NCBI GenBank assembly: GCA_014529385.2
Contig: CM043963.1
Coordinates: forward strand, 109,160,912-109,224,911
Direction: 5' to 3'
Source of the DNA: Adiantum capillus-veneris
Taxonomy: Eukaryota; Streptophyta; Polypodiopsida; Polypodiales; Pteridaceae
DNA length: 64,000 nucleotides
Part shown: in pieces, positions 22,915 to 34,834 of the stretch
Layout: every line of letters begins with the position of its first letter
Position numbering within the stretch: position 1 is the first letter of the stretch
Notes under the pieces: model-generated
The model's input: the letters and a program-made list of their open reading frames with translations, nothing else
What the model was told of the DNA's origin: nothing
Database searches by the model: none
Position numbers and translations under genes: made by a program

Positions 22915-25610
22915 TTCAATTTTTTTTATAAATAGGGGCACTCGCGTGCCCCACGAAGTTCAAAACCCTAAAATTCGAATTTCATCGTCTTCTCCACAGA
23001 AGACGAGAGCGCGAAACCTCACAACCTTGAGCTCTTCCTCCATCTCTACTATCCTACTCTCCACCATCTCTACTCCTTCACTCTCCTACCTTCTCCTACC
23101 CTCTCCCAACAAGCTCTTCAATTCCATGTAAGTTTTATTGTTATGTTTTTTGATTTTTTCACACGCATACACTCATACACACGCATGCACATACATGCAT
23201 ACACATGCATACACACACACTAATTAGTGCATGTGTTCTTTACACACAATAATTAGTGTGTGCATTATTCTAATGCACACACTAATTAGTGTAAGTAAAG
23301 ACACACCAAAACCTAAATTTGTTAATTATTAGTTACTTGAAAAATCTAAACTTGTTAAATTTGGGATTGGCCATGCACACACTAATTAGTGTGTGATTAG
23401 TGTGTGCATTGGCCAATGTGATTGGTCAATGTACACACTAATTAGTGTGTGATTAGTGTGTGCATTGGTCAATGGGATTGGCCATTGCACACACTAATTA
23501 GTGTGTGTTAACACACACTAATTTGTGTGTGATTAGTGTGTGCATTGGCCAATATGATTGGTCAATGCACACACTAATTAGTGTGTGGTTAGTGTGTGCA
23601 TTGGCCAATGTGATTGGTCAAGGTACACACTAATTAGTTTGAGATTAGTGTGTGCATTGGTCAATGGCATTGGCCAATGCACACTAATTAACACACACTA
23701 TTTATTGTGTGATTAGTGTATGCATTGACCAATGTGATTGGCCAATGCGCACACTAATTAGTGTGTGATTAATGTGTGCATTGGTCAATGGGATTAGCCA
23801 TTGCACACCCTAATTAGTGTGTGTTAATTAATACACACTAATTAGTTTGTGCATTGGCCAATGTGATTGGTCAATGCACACACTAATTAGTGTGTGATTA
23901 GTGTGTGCATTTGCCAATGTGATTGGTCAATGTACACACTAATTAGTTTGGGATTAGTGTGTTAACACACACTATTTATTGTGTGATTAGTGTGTGCATT
24001 GACCAATGTGATTGGTCAATGCACACACTAATTAGTGTGTGATTAGTGTGTGCATTGGCCAATGTGATTGGTCAATGTACACACTAATTAGTTTGGGATT
24101 AGTGTGTTAACACACACTATTTATTGTGTGATTAGTGTGTGCATTGACCAATGTGATTGGCCAATGCGCACATTAATTAGTGTGTAATTAGTCCAATTAC
24201 ACAAGCCAATGCACACACTAATTAGTGTGTGTTAACATACACTAATTAGTGTGTGCACATTAAGCCAATTATACAAGCCAATGCACACACTAATTAGTGT
24301 ATGTTAACACACACTAATTAGTGTGTGCACAAGCCAATGCACACACTAATTGGTCAATTGGTGATTGACCAATGCGCACACTAATTAGTGTGTAATTAGT
24401 GTGTGCATTGGTCAATTGGATTGGCCAATACACACACTATTTAGTGTGTGATTAGTGTGTGCATTGACTAATTAGTGTATGTATATTAGTGATCAATGCA
24501 CACACTAATTAGTGTATGTTAACACACATTAATTAGTGTGTGCACAAGCCAATGCACACACTAATTAGTGTATGTTAACACACACTAATTAGTGTGTGCA
24601 CAAGCCAATTACACAAGCCAACACTAATTATGTTAAATTAAACAGTAATCAACACAAAAACATAAACATATCTCCATGATTAAGTCGTAGGTGACGTATT
24701 AGGCCCCAATGGCCGTCCAAGTGATCGCGCAATCGATCACACTAATCATAAAAACAATAATCTCTTATTAGTCAATACACACACTAATATCTTATTAGCA
24801 CTCAAGGCTTTGCAAGACTCTTTTATAGGTTGTAGACACACCTTGGATTCTTTCCACATTGGATACTATAGAGAATCCAATGTTTGAAAAAGATCAATGT
24901 GTAAATTTTTAATCATATATTCGAATTTGTATACCCTAGTTTAATCTTTGTCGTAATAAATGCAGACCATGTATTCTTCTTCCACACCACGCTTTTGCAG
25001 CATTGAGGATTTCACGGCGGACGGGATGTCATATCCCGACGCTCTCTCTGCCTATCATTCACAGTCGTCGCCTCAGCAGTCATCATCAGGGTTCGGCTGG
25101 TTTCGGGACGCTCTTGGTGGGTCCGCTGCCGTACCTGTGACCGATCCAGATGTGGAGAGGGCATTGCGTCTTCGGGTGAGTGGTTAGGTTCGCAGCAAAC
25201 CCTTACGCAGCGCTATTCACCAGCGCAGCTAGCAGCTTTTGGATTATCAGAGGTCTCTACTCCAACTGGTGGCACTCCATACCTGCAGAGTTTTCCAGCT
25301 ACAGCTCCAGGTTCATCTTTTCTTTCACAGGATCCAACGCCCCAGGGTCTGACGCCGTTGGGTACGATGCCACAGGGTCCGACGCCACGGGCATCCACCT
25401 ATCCCACCTTCTGCCCCAGATTCACGTCGACGCTCTTCTGGCAGTCAGCGTCAGGGCAGCTCGCGCGCTAGCGCCGGTCAATCGCGACGAGGGAGCGAAG
25501 CTAGTTGTTGTTTTTTTTTTGGGGGGGGGGGGGGGGGGAGTACTACAGATTCTCCTCCACAATCACCGCTCCCTGCTCCAGCAGAAGATGAGGACCATGA
25601 CATGCCTTGA
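22915..25610 (+). pseudogene. unrecognised spliced gene-like unit with frameshifts
   Basis: A TATA-like TTTATAAATAGGGG at about 22927 is followed by a CT-rich 5'-UTR-like stretch (AAACCCTAAAATTCG), a good splice donor CCAT|GTAAGT at 23128 and, after a 1.84-kb putative intron, an acceptor AATGCAG at 24965. Exon 2 has ATG at 24969 and encodes YSSSTPRFCSIEDFTADGMS then a Ser/Gln/Pro-rich sequence. The frame is lost at 25185 and continues as TPTGGTPYLQSFPATAPG and RRRSSGSQRQGSSRASAGQS. A T10G18 run at 25511-25538 lies in the reading path. GC is higher than in neighbouring DNA. The product is not recognised. It could be a second CACTA protein or a captured host gene, truncated at about 25.6 kb by a copia element. 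Splicing is inferred from motifs only. Confidence 0.4.
23215..24630. repeat. palindromic minisatellite (CACTAATTAGTG array)
   Basis: About 1.4 kb of imperfect tandem units built from two modules. One is the perfect 20-bp palindrome CACACACTAATTAGTGTGTG. The other is a spacer with palindromic ATTGGCCAAT or ATTGGTCAAT, usually joined by TTAGTGTGTGCATTG. At least ten near-exact palindromes are visible. Higher-order periods of roughly 70-170 bp occur. It lies within the putative intron of the plus-strand unit. Confidence 0.93.
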
Positions 25611-25649
25611 CCAGATGCTCGCGGGTTATACTACCAGCTTCATAGAGTG

Positions 25650-26506
25650 CAGCATCACAGGTTTATTGGCTGAAAAAGTTAGTTGATTTGAAGATGAATG
25701 AGGGCACACCCATGTGCAACCATCTCAATGAATTCAACACAATTTTCAGTCAGCTTTCTATGCAAGGAGTCAATTTCAACAATTCGGTCAAAGCAATATT
25801 CTTGCTAGTTACGTTGCCAGAAAGTTGGCATACTTTTCGCACAGCCATAAATAACTCAGCACCTCCTGATGGTTTAACATGTGCTAATGTTGAGGGCAAT
25901 TTTCTTATTGAAGAGGTTAGCAAGAAGAATCTTGATACTCCTCGTCGTATTAGCAATGCTCTCATTGTTCGTGGTTGATCACAAGAAAAGGGCAAGCAAA
26001 ATCAGAGAAGAAAATCTCGTAGCCGAAAATAAATTGAATGCTATCATTGTCACAAAAAGGGTCATATGAAGAAATACTGTGGAAAGTGGAAACGAGAGAA
26101 AGGTAAAGACAAGAAGTCGGAAGAAGGCAAGACTAAGGAAAGCACTATAAAGATTAAAGAGATCAACAATGTTTTTGTTGAAGATTCTGATGGAGACATT
26201 TATCTCACATCTGCCATGGATTCAGCATTTTTGGTTGCCATTGATGACTATGCTTTACAGGATTGGGTTATTGACTCAGGTGCATCCTTTCATGTGACTC
26301 CTCACATAGAGTGGTTCAATACATATGATGCAGCCCATAAAGGTCGTGCTCGTCTTGGCAATGATTTTGCTTGCGACATAGTTGGTGTCAGCGATGTGCA
26401 GCTAAAATTTCAGAATGGTTCTTCATTCATGCTCAAGAATGTGAGACATGTGCCGAAGCTTACCAAAAGCTTGATTAGTACAGGAGGTAACAGGACAATT
26501 GGATGA
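25650..26506 (+). pseudogene. copia gag and protease
   Basis: The gag part (UBN2 type) reads HLNEFNTIFSQLSMQGVNF and AIFLLVTLPESWHTFR. After two in-frame stops (TGA near 25976 and TAA near 26032) comes a canonical knuckle CYHCHKKGHMKKYC (CX2CX4HX4C). The protease triad is intact in WVIDSGASFHVTPH at about 26270. The frame breaks at about 26500 before the pre-integrase domain. Confidence 0.85.
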
Positions 26507-27560
26507 CGCAGGATATTACTGCACATTTGGTGATAGTTCGTGGAAGATCACCAAAGGTTCTTTAGTGGTAGCACATGGTTCAAAGTCTGGGACTTTGTAC
26601 ATGCTACATGTATCCAATGTTAAAAACCATGTAATTTGTGTAATCGAGCAGCTAAGTGTTTTTTTGTGGCATCGCCGGTTAGGACATATGTCTCAAAAGG
26701 GAATGAAAATCTTGTCTCATTTTGGTTATGTGTCTGGCTTCAATTTCTCAGACTTTTCAATTTGTGAGCATTGTCTTTATGGTAAACAAACACAGTCACC
26801 ACACAAAAGCGGAAGCACTCGAAAAAGTGAGCCATTAGAGTTAGTGCATAGTGATGTGTGTGGACCTATGCCTAACGTATCCATGGGAGGTTCATTGTAC
26901 TTTGTTACATTCATTAAGGACTTCTCAAGGAAAGTGTGGGCATATCCTCTCAGGAAGAAGGATGAATTTCTTTCAAAATTTTAGAATTTTGTGGCATTAG
27001 TGGAGAATCAGTCTAGCAAGAAAGTCAAGTGCTTAAGGTTAGACAATGGTGGTGAGTATGTCACTAAAGCCTTTCAAAATTTTTGTGATTCCAAAGGTGT
27101 CAAAAGAGAGTTGACTGCTCCATATAACCCTCCACAAAATGGTGTTGCTGAGAGGATGAACCGTACCATACAAGAGAAGTTACGTAGTAGCAAGTTGTCT
27201 AATGCAGAGTTGCCTAATGGATTTTGGGCGGAAGCGTTAGCAACTGCTATCCATCTTATTAATAGATCTCCTAACAAGGCTTTAGATGAGAAGGTACCTC
27301 AAGAGTTTTGGTATGGGAAGCCACCTTCTTACAAGCATCTTAAAGTCTTTGGTTGTGAAGTGTATTGCGGTGTTCCAAAGGAGTTTCGAAGCAAGTTGGC
27401 TCCTAAGTCAAAGAAATGCATATTTCTTGGCTATGGCAATCTTGGCGAGATGGGATTTTGGTTATGGGATCTTGGAGCTAAAAAGATAGTTCGCAGCAAT
27501 GACGTATACTTCAATGAAGAAAAGATCATAAGAAGCATGTGCATACAGTGGAGGTCAGGA
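26499..27560 (+). pseudogene. copia integrase
   Basis: The pre-integrase domain has FLWHRRLGHMSQKGM and CEHCLYGKQ (HHCC finger). The core shows VHSDVCGPM (first Asp), LRLDNGGEYVTKAF (second Asp) and PQNGVAERMNRTIQEK (Glu). VFGCEVYCGVPKEFRSKL and CIFLGYG follow, as usual in copia. An in-frame TAG near 26983 and a shift near 27540 inactivate it. Confidence 0.88.
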
Positions 27561-28745
27561 GAGTTATCTTCCAAGAAAATGGAATTGTCCACAATAGGGT
27601 TGAAGTGCCTAATGTCAGAAAACAAGTACAGAATCCTCCTGCAGTACAAGATTTTGTTGAGGGACAACCAGCTAAAGCAATCATTAGAAGGTCTACAAGA
27701 GTTTCAAGGCCTCCTGATAGATTTACTCCCTCACTGGACTACATTATGTTGACAGGTTGCGGAGAGCCTTCCTGCTATAAGGAAGCCATGTCAATGGATG
27801 ACAAGGCAAAGTGGGTGAAAGCAATGCAATCAGAAATGGACTCGTTGCATAAGAAACTTGGAAGTTGGTTTGGTTGCCTAAAGGTAAAAAGGCATTACCA
27901 TGAAATGGGTGTACAAGCAAAAAATTACACCTCATGATAATAAACCCAAGTACAAGGCACGACTTGTTGCTAAAGGATTAAGCAGCAGGGTATTGACTTT
28001 GATGCGATCTTTTCTCCGTTTGTCAAGATGAATACTCTGTGGTGTGTACTTGTGTTGGTTGCTAAAGACAACATGGAACTTGACCAGATGGATGTCAAGA
28101 CGGCGTTCTTGCATGGTGATCTTCAAGAAGAAGTTTATATGCAGCAGCCAGAAGGTTTTGTTGAGAAGGGCAATGAAGACTTGGTGTGTCAATTAGAAAA
28201 GACTCTTTACGGTCTAAAACAATCATCAAGGGAGTGGTATCATAAATTCTACTCGTTCATGATCTCTCAAGGCTACAAACGTAGCGATATGGACCGTTGC
28301 CTCTACAGTAAGCGCAAGATGGTAGTTTGCTGATTTTGGTCCTTTATGTGGATGATATGTTAATTGCCGGGAAATGCAGAGATGAGATTTCAGCCTTGAA
28401 GTCAGAGTTACATGCAAAATTTGAAATGAAAGACATGGGTGAAGCAAGCCATATCCTTAGCATGCACATTAAGCGAGACAGATGCAAGAAATTGGTCTAT
28501 TTGTCTCAATCTCAGTGCATTGCTAAAGTGCTCGAGCGTTTCAATATGGAGAAGGGGAAGGCATTGAGTACTCCATTGCCTCCATATGTGAATTTTTTTA
28601 AAAATGATTGCCCTAAGTCTAAAGAGGAAAAGGCTGAAATGGCACAAATGCCTTATTCATCTGCAATTGGGAGTTTGATGTATGTTATGATTGCTACACA
28701 TCCTGATATTGCTTTTGCAATGGGAGTTGTTAGATCAGTCTTAAA
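27560..28745 (+). pseudogene. copia reverse transcriptase, C-terminally truncated
   Basis: Fragments in several frames: MDDKAKWVKAMQSEMDSL, KPKYKARLVAKG, LDQMDVKTAFLHGDLQEEVY, KTLYGLKQSSREWYHKFY, LVLYVDDMLIAGK (active site YVDD intact) and AIGSLMYVMIATHPDIAFAM. Frameshifts occur near 27860, 27980 and 28325. Homology ends at about 28735, and no RNase H follows. Confidence 0.87.
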
Positions 28746-28799
28746 AAAATGTCTCATTTGATTGAGTGAGCAACATCTGGTTAATATGGAGCACAAGGA

Positions 28800-28990
28800 T
28801 CAAAAGTACATCATATGAATATTGACATTCAAATTGCTCTTAGTCGAACTATTTTGAAAACAATGTCTAGCGAACTAAGCATTTCATACCAAGCATTGGA
28901 GCTTGCTTTAGACCTAAGTCTATACACCTTCTTTCTTTGGCTAACCATTTCTTTGGAAACCTATAAACCCCCTTCATCACATTGGTGAAA
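28800..28990 (-). pseudogene. scrap of copia RT
   Basis: The minus frame reads RRCIDLGLKQAPMLGMKCLV. This resembles the RT block LYGLKQAPRAWY followed by the finger region. It lies just left of the intact copia insertion and may belong to the minus-strand element whose LTR is at 35663. Too short for certainty. Confidence 0.4.
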
Positions 28991-28999
28991 CTAACCTAC

Positions 29000-29690
29000 A
29001 AGATGAATGTTGAGGTGATATATAAACTTCTCAAAAAGGGATGGACAAATGGCAACAAACATGTCATATGCTTAGAGGTGGCTAATTGTGGCTCAGAGAG
29101 GGCTCAGAGGAGACAATCATGCATGCCAAATAAGTTAAACAATGGCCAACATGGCTTAGAGGCATGCTTCTTATTGCTTAAAGGATGAGAGAGCACATAA
29201 CCTTCAGAAAAAGCCCATAACATACCCCCTTTAACCAAAAGAGCAAAAGTGTCCCTCCTCAAAACATACTAGGTTAAGGACGAAGTGATTAGGACTATTA
29301 AATGCAAGTGGAAAGGATGGTCTTACCACATACTACTAAGTATGGGCAGTGTTTAAACCCTTGACATACAACCAACTAGATTGATATACACATGGCAAAG
29401 GTAAATACCACATAGAAAAGTGCAATGCATAAAAAACGCTTAAATTTTATGGGGTTTGAAAATTTTTAGTTTCAAATTTTAATGAGAACCTCGAGAGGAT
29501 CCTAGTAAAGATTTTCACATCCTTGTCTTAGATTAGGCTCCTCCTTCTCAATCTCCTCCAAGAGGTTATTGAAACTCAGAGAGCTAGTACCATGACGTGC
29601 ATTACAAATGTCATAAACACCAGTACCATATGGTTCCATGTGAGATGTGTGGAGTGGCCCTAATCTTGTTGTAATTGTAGAAGCATAGTA
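29000..29690. other. no gene recognised
   Basis: Sequence between an RT scrap and the target site of the copia element at 29696. A short minus frame (29502-29723) runs into the LTR and resembles nothing known. It continues to the right of the copia at 34835, since the CCGAG target site joins the two flanks. Confidence 0.4.
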
Positions 29691-29695
29691 CCGAG

Positions 29696-29922
29696 TGTTG
29701 GAATTAGGGTTGCAGAGAAACACACACAGCTTGGAGAAGACGAAGGAAGCTCAAGGCACATAATAGAGAGTGTGTTACTTAGTGTGCAATGGAAAGATAG
29801 ATAGCCCTAGAGTGATGGGCGTATATACAATGCACGAGAGAAAAAACCTCCTAAAGAGGGAAAAAATGCCCCGGCGGTCCTAGTGTGTTCACACACATCA
29901 CTACCACATGTATATGGTAACA
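29696..29922 (-). repeat. 3' LTR of the copia element
   Basis: 227 bp, same length as its partner, with TG...CA ends. Preceded on the element strand by the purine tract CCAGGGGGGATT. Confidence 0.96.
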
Positions 29923-29997
29923 AATCCCCCCTGGAGTGATGCGGTGAACGAGAGCTGGCACATGAATAAAGGGAAGTGCCATGCCCTGAGGACAGGA

Positions 29998-32900
29998 TCA
30001 GTCCACAAAGGGGTGTAAGCCCAAAGCTTTGCGGAAAGCTTCAAGCTTCTCACGAGACAATGCCTTTGTGAAAAGATCTGCAAGGTTGTCCTGTGTTGGC
30101 ACATAAGCCAAGCTGATCTCTCCTGCTGAGAGCCTCTCCCTGACATAGTGGTAATGCACCTCAATGTGCTTTGTGCGAGCATGAAAAACTGGGTTCCTCG
30201 CAACTGCCAATGCGCTCTGACTGTCAGTGTAGATAGTGTTGGCAGTGTCCTGTCCAACACCCAAATCAGCCATAAGGCGTCTGAGCCATACACACTCAAC
30301 CGTAGCTGTGAAGACTGCCCTGTACTCAGCCTCACAACTCGAAGTGGCCACAGTAGGTTGCTTCTTGCTCAACCAAGATATACATGAACTGCCAAGCATG
30401 AAACAAAAACCACTTGTGGACACTCGCGTGTCAAAACAACCAGCCCAATCTGAGTCCGAAAAAGCATGTAAGTCTAGCGGCAATGATCCCCTTGGGATAA
30501 AACAAGCCAAGATGTAAAGTGCCACTAAGGTAGCGGAAAATTCTCTTGACAGCCTGCCAATGCTTAGACCCTAGGCTATGCATAAATCTGCTGACCTGTG
30601 AGACTGCAAACTGAATATCCGGCCTCGTGTTGCATACATAAATGAGGCAGCCAACCGTAGTTTGGTAAAGAGTGACATCAGCAGGATCGCCAGCATCATG
30701 TAGACTCAACTTCAAACCTGTTTCCATGGGAGTGGCAATAGGTTTGCAATCCTCAAGTCCAAACTTACATAGCAATGTCTCTATGTAACTTTTCTGACAC
30801 AAGGCAATACCACCATCACACTGCTTAAACTGTATACCCAAGTAATGATGCAAGAGCCCCAAATCTTTCATCTTGAAAGTAGCATTCAAATCAGCCTTAA
30901 ATTCAGCAATATGTCTCTCATTTGGTCCAGTGATCAGCAAATCATCAACATAAAGAACCACAATGAGAAGTACATCACCCTCACGCTTTACATACAATGT
31001 GCTTTGTGTTGGACTGTTACGAAAGCCTTGTTTCACCAAATGAGTGTCAGCTTTCTCATACCAAGCACGAGGAGATTGCTTCATCCCATACAAAGCCTTG
31101 TTACATTTGCACACTTTGTCCTCTTGTTCTTTTATGACAAAACCGTGAGGCTACGTTACATAAACTTCCTCAAATATGTCACCATTCAAGAAAGCAGTAA
31201 CAATGTCTGATTGATGTACATCCCAACCAAAATGAGCTGCCAATGCACATAGAAAATGCACAGTAGTCATACAACAAGTGGGAGCAAAATTCTCTTCATA
31301 ATCTATGCCTTTTTGCTGTGCATAACACTTTGCAACAAATCGAGCCTTATGGCGATCGATCTCGCCATCCGGCTTGCGTTTCAACTTGTAAACCCACTTC
31401 GTACCAATGGCATTTTTGCCAGGAGGCAAATCACATAAAGTCCATGTGTCATTTTCTATAAGTGCATCATATTCTGATTGCATGGCAACCATCCAATTTT
31501 TTGAATTTTGTGCTTCATCAAAAGACGGAGGCTTCTCAACATCATGTAAGCTAGACACAGCCAAAGCATAACAATCTGATGCATAAGATGCATGGAGAGA
31601 GCCTGAACGAGTACGACTAGACAAAGGTGCATCCAATTTATTGTCACGCAAAGTGTGCACCAACCATTTTGGCATACCTCTAGCCTGCTCATTTTCAGCC
31701 CTTTCCTCATCAAGTACATCATGTACATCTGCATCAGTAATAGGCTTATCTAAAACATTTTCAAAAACCCCCATAGGCTGTACATTTGCCTCATTGGAAC
31801 TTACATTCGTATTTCCACCACTGAAAAGAGGCAACAAAGTGTCATAAATGTCCTGTGAGCTTACATTATTGTCTCTAGTACATGACAGCAAGGGCTGAAC
31901 AGAATCTTCCACAAACACTACATCCCGAGAAACCAGAATACGTTTTGTTTGCAGATGATACAACCTGTAACCTTTGCTTTCAGCACTATAACCAACAAAA
32001 ATACATTTGACAGCCTTATCATCCAATTTTCTGCGCTGCACTTGTGGCACCAAAGCATATGCCAAACAGCCAAAAACACGCATGTGCTCCATCGAAGGCT
32101 TTCTATCATGCCATGCTTCATATGGAGTAATAGACTGCAAAGCTTTCGTAGGACACCTGTTAAGTACATAAGTGGCACACATGATGGCCTCAAGCCAAAA
32201 AGAATGCGGCAAAGCTTGACTTTTGACCATACATCGTGCCATTTTCGTCAGTGACCTGTTTTTCCTCTCAGCAACACCATTTTGCTTAGGCATATAAGGC
32301 ACTGTACATTAGTGTTTTATCCCACGACTAGCCATAAATGCATTAAATTCATGAGACATATACTCCCCCCCTCGATCGGAACGGAGGGTGCCCATAGTAC
32401 ATTTCGAGACATTTTCATCCATAGCCAGAAATTGTTTGAAGCACATAAAAACTTCGGACTTCGCTTTAAGCGGAAATACCCATTCATGCCTAGAGTAATC
32501 ATCAATGAAAGTCACGAAGTACAGGTAATTGCCCAAGGACGGAGTTTGCATGGGCCCACAAACATCACTATGCACAAGCTGCAACCTGCATGTGGCCCTA
32601 ACTGAACCATCCTTTGGAAATTTAGAACACTGCATCTTACCCCAAATACAGCCTTCACAAACATGTTTGACAGGTGCTTCAAGAGGGGGCAAAGACGCAA
32701 CCATATCAGATTTCTACAAACGCAGCAAACTGGCAAAATTCAGATGACCAAAACGTGCATGCCAAAGTTTTGCATCTGAAATAGCCCTTGAATCTGCAAC
32801 CGCATTTGCAAAATTTTGTCCACACTTGTCATACAAAGTGAGCTTATACAGCCCACGGCACAAAAGCCCAGATGCAACAATTTCATCACCAAAACTGAGA

Positions 32901-34281
32901 TCATGAACTGTACATCTGTCATCCACAAATTTGACTACAAGTCCAAGCCTAGCAAGTGCGGATACAGACAAGAGATTCTTCTTGATCCCAGGTACATAAA
33001 GTGCATCAACAAGTGTGAAGGAACTGCCATTAGCAATAGTGAGCACAATCTTTCCAACTCCTTGAACTGGATAAGAGGCGTTGTTGGCACAAGTGATTGA
33101 ATTCCCATGAGGGACTGACTTGAGAGAGGTAAACAATTCACGATGTGAGGTAATGTGCTTTGTAGCACCACTATCAAAATACCACACATGTGAATCTGCA
33201 GCAACTGACAAGTATGCATCATGGACAGCAGGATTGTAAGTGCACTCTGCGCTAAAAGCCCATTCTGCATCAACATCAGCAACACAATCTCCTTTCACAG
33301 AAGACTCAACAATGGCTGCATTTGTAGTGGAACCAGCATTTGCAGTGGAACCACCCTCTTTCTTCTTAGCCTCTTTGGCCTTCAACTTAGGACACGACTT
33401 GATCAAGTGATCATTGACTTCACAATAATGGCAACGCATCTTCTTTTTGCCCTTATCACCAGAATTGCCAGATGAAGTACTACCAGCAGAAGCATTAGGA
33501 ACAGAATTTTTGCCACTCGCAGCAGAACCATAAGAAGTGGCTGCATTACTATTACCACCCTTTCTTTGAGAAGCAATAAAAGCTTGTTCGACTGCACGCT
33601 GCCTAGTCCTGTTTTTTCTAGAAAGTGACTCTTGCAACAGCAATGTGTATAATGCATCAAACTTGACAACTTCAGGATTTCCTTGGGTCATTAGTCTCCA
33701 AGTACTAGCAAAAGTCTGGTAGGAATCTGGTAAGGCATCAAGAACAGTCTGCACAAGGGAACTGTCTGAAATGACTTCACCTGCAGAAATAAGCTGCTCA
33801 TTGATATCCTTGACACTAGCAAGGAAAATGTCCATATCATCTTCCTCATGCATAATCTTTGACTCCAGCTCCTTACGTAGCAAAGCAATTTTAGCCTCAT
33901 TGCGGCTTGCATAAAGACCTGCTAAAATATCCCAAGCCTGTTTTGCAGATTTTGCTGAACGGATGTGAGGAACAATGGTGCGATTCACAGACAACGCAAT
34001 CAATGCATGAGCCTGCGCATCCTTAACATCCCAACGAGCTTGTTCTGTCGTAGGCAAACAACTCTAACAGCTGCAATCCTTGCAGCAAGACCTGCAACAT
34101 CCTCAACATCGCCTACATCCTCAGAACGAGGACGTACATCAATGCCCTGCACAATGTTCCAGACACCCTTTGACACAAGAACATGTTGCATCATATAAGC
34201 CCACATAGGGTAGTTGTCCCCATCCAACCTGTCCTCAGCAGCAAACATCTTGAACACATCTGTGTTGTTGTTGTCAGCCAT
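29998..34281 (-). pseudogene. copia gag-pol polyprotein (three stops, two frameshifts)
   Basis: Starts at MADNNNTDVFKMF (ATG at 34281). Order on the minus strand: gag UBN2 domain; knuckle CHYCEVNDHLIKSC; protease WYFDSGATKHITS; pre-integrase LWHARFGHLNF; integrase VHSDVCGPM, LRSDRGGEY and NGVAERKNR; RT with VVLYVDDLLITG; and RNase H with AFSDSDWAGC and KHIEVHYHYVRERL, ending at 29998. Defects: frameshift near 34060, TAG near 32714, TAA near 32307, TAG near 31149 and frameshift near 30500. The catalytic residues themselves are intact. The three stops all fit single C-to-T changes of CAG/CAA codons. Confidence 0.95.
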
Positions 34282-34602
34282 GGTAAATGCTGCACCTGAT
34301 GTGAATACTACCCGAAAATAGGAGAAACGGAGCGGGAACAACCTGTGCTATATAGCACAAACCGTAGAATACTATAAGGCGCCTGTTATGCAGAAAACGG
34401 CACTGACAGAAATTCTGCACAAAATGACGAAATAGCTTGTGCAATACTGCCTGTAGTGGAAAAAGAGGCCAAAATGAGCCCAAAAATTTTGTCGACCTGC
34501 GAACACTCGCCAAAGCTCACTGAAATCAGAGAAAGAGAGCAGGCATGTGCTGGAGCAGCTGGCGACTAAGCCCGGGAGGGCGTGACCTGCTCTGATACCA
34601 AT

Positions 34603-34829
34603 TGTTGGAATTAGGGTTGGAGAGAAACACACACAGCTTGGAGAAGATGAAGGAAGCTCAAGGCACACAATAGAGAGTGTGTTACTTAGTGTGCAATGTA
34701 AAGATAGATAGCCCTAGAGTGATGGGCGTATATACAATGCACGGGGGGGAAAACCTCCTAAAGAGGGAAAAAATACCCCGGCGGTCCTAGTGTGTTCACA
34801 CACATCACTACCACATGTATATGGTAACA
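34603..34829 (-). repeat. 5' LTR of the copia element, with adjacent PBS
   Basis: 227 bp. The complement of the initiator-Met tRNA 3' end lies one base inside the LTR at about 34591-34601. Confidence 0.96.
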
Positions 34830-34834
34830 CCGAG

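Larger units (their letters stand above)
25640..28750 (+). mobile_element. Ty1/copia retrotransposon, truncated at both ends
   Basis: Plus-strand order gag, zinc knuckle, protease, integrase, RT is diagnostic of copia. The left end begins within gag next to the unknown Ser-rich unit. The right end stops inside RT/connection at about 28740. No LTR, PBS, PPT or RNase H was found. It belongs to a family close to the copia at 56.7-62.4 kb (shared LP-ES-TLP gag phrase, VDSGASFHVTP protease and DCPKSKEE in RT). Confidence 0.88.
29696..34829 (-). mobile_element. complete Ty1/copia retrotransposon (inactive)
   Basis: Two 227-bp LTRs (29696-29922 and 34603-34829) run TGTTGG to GTAACA on the plus strand. 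The 5-bp target duplication CCGAG lies at 29691-29695 and 34830-34834. On the minus strand a PBS TTGGTATCAGAGCAGG (initiator Met tRNA) follows the right LTR at about 34588-34602, and a G-rich PPT (complement of 29923-29935) precedes the left LTR. By eye the LTRs differ at nine positions (about 4%), so insertion was fairly recent. The internal region holds one gag-pol frame with three stops and two shifts. Confidence 0.97.

Noticed and set aside
23215-24630. CRISPR-like array
   Set aside because: Units are palindromic and degenerate with no unique spacers of constant length, and the context is plant nuclear DNA.
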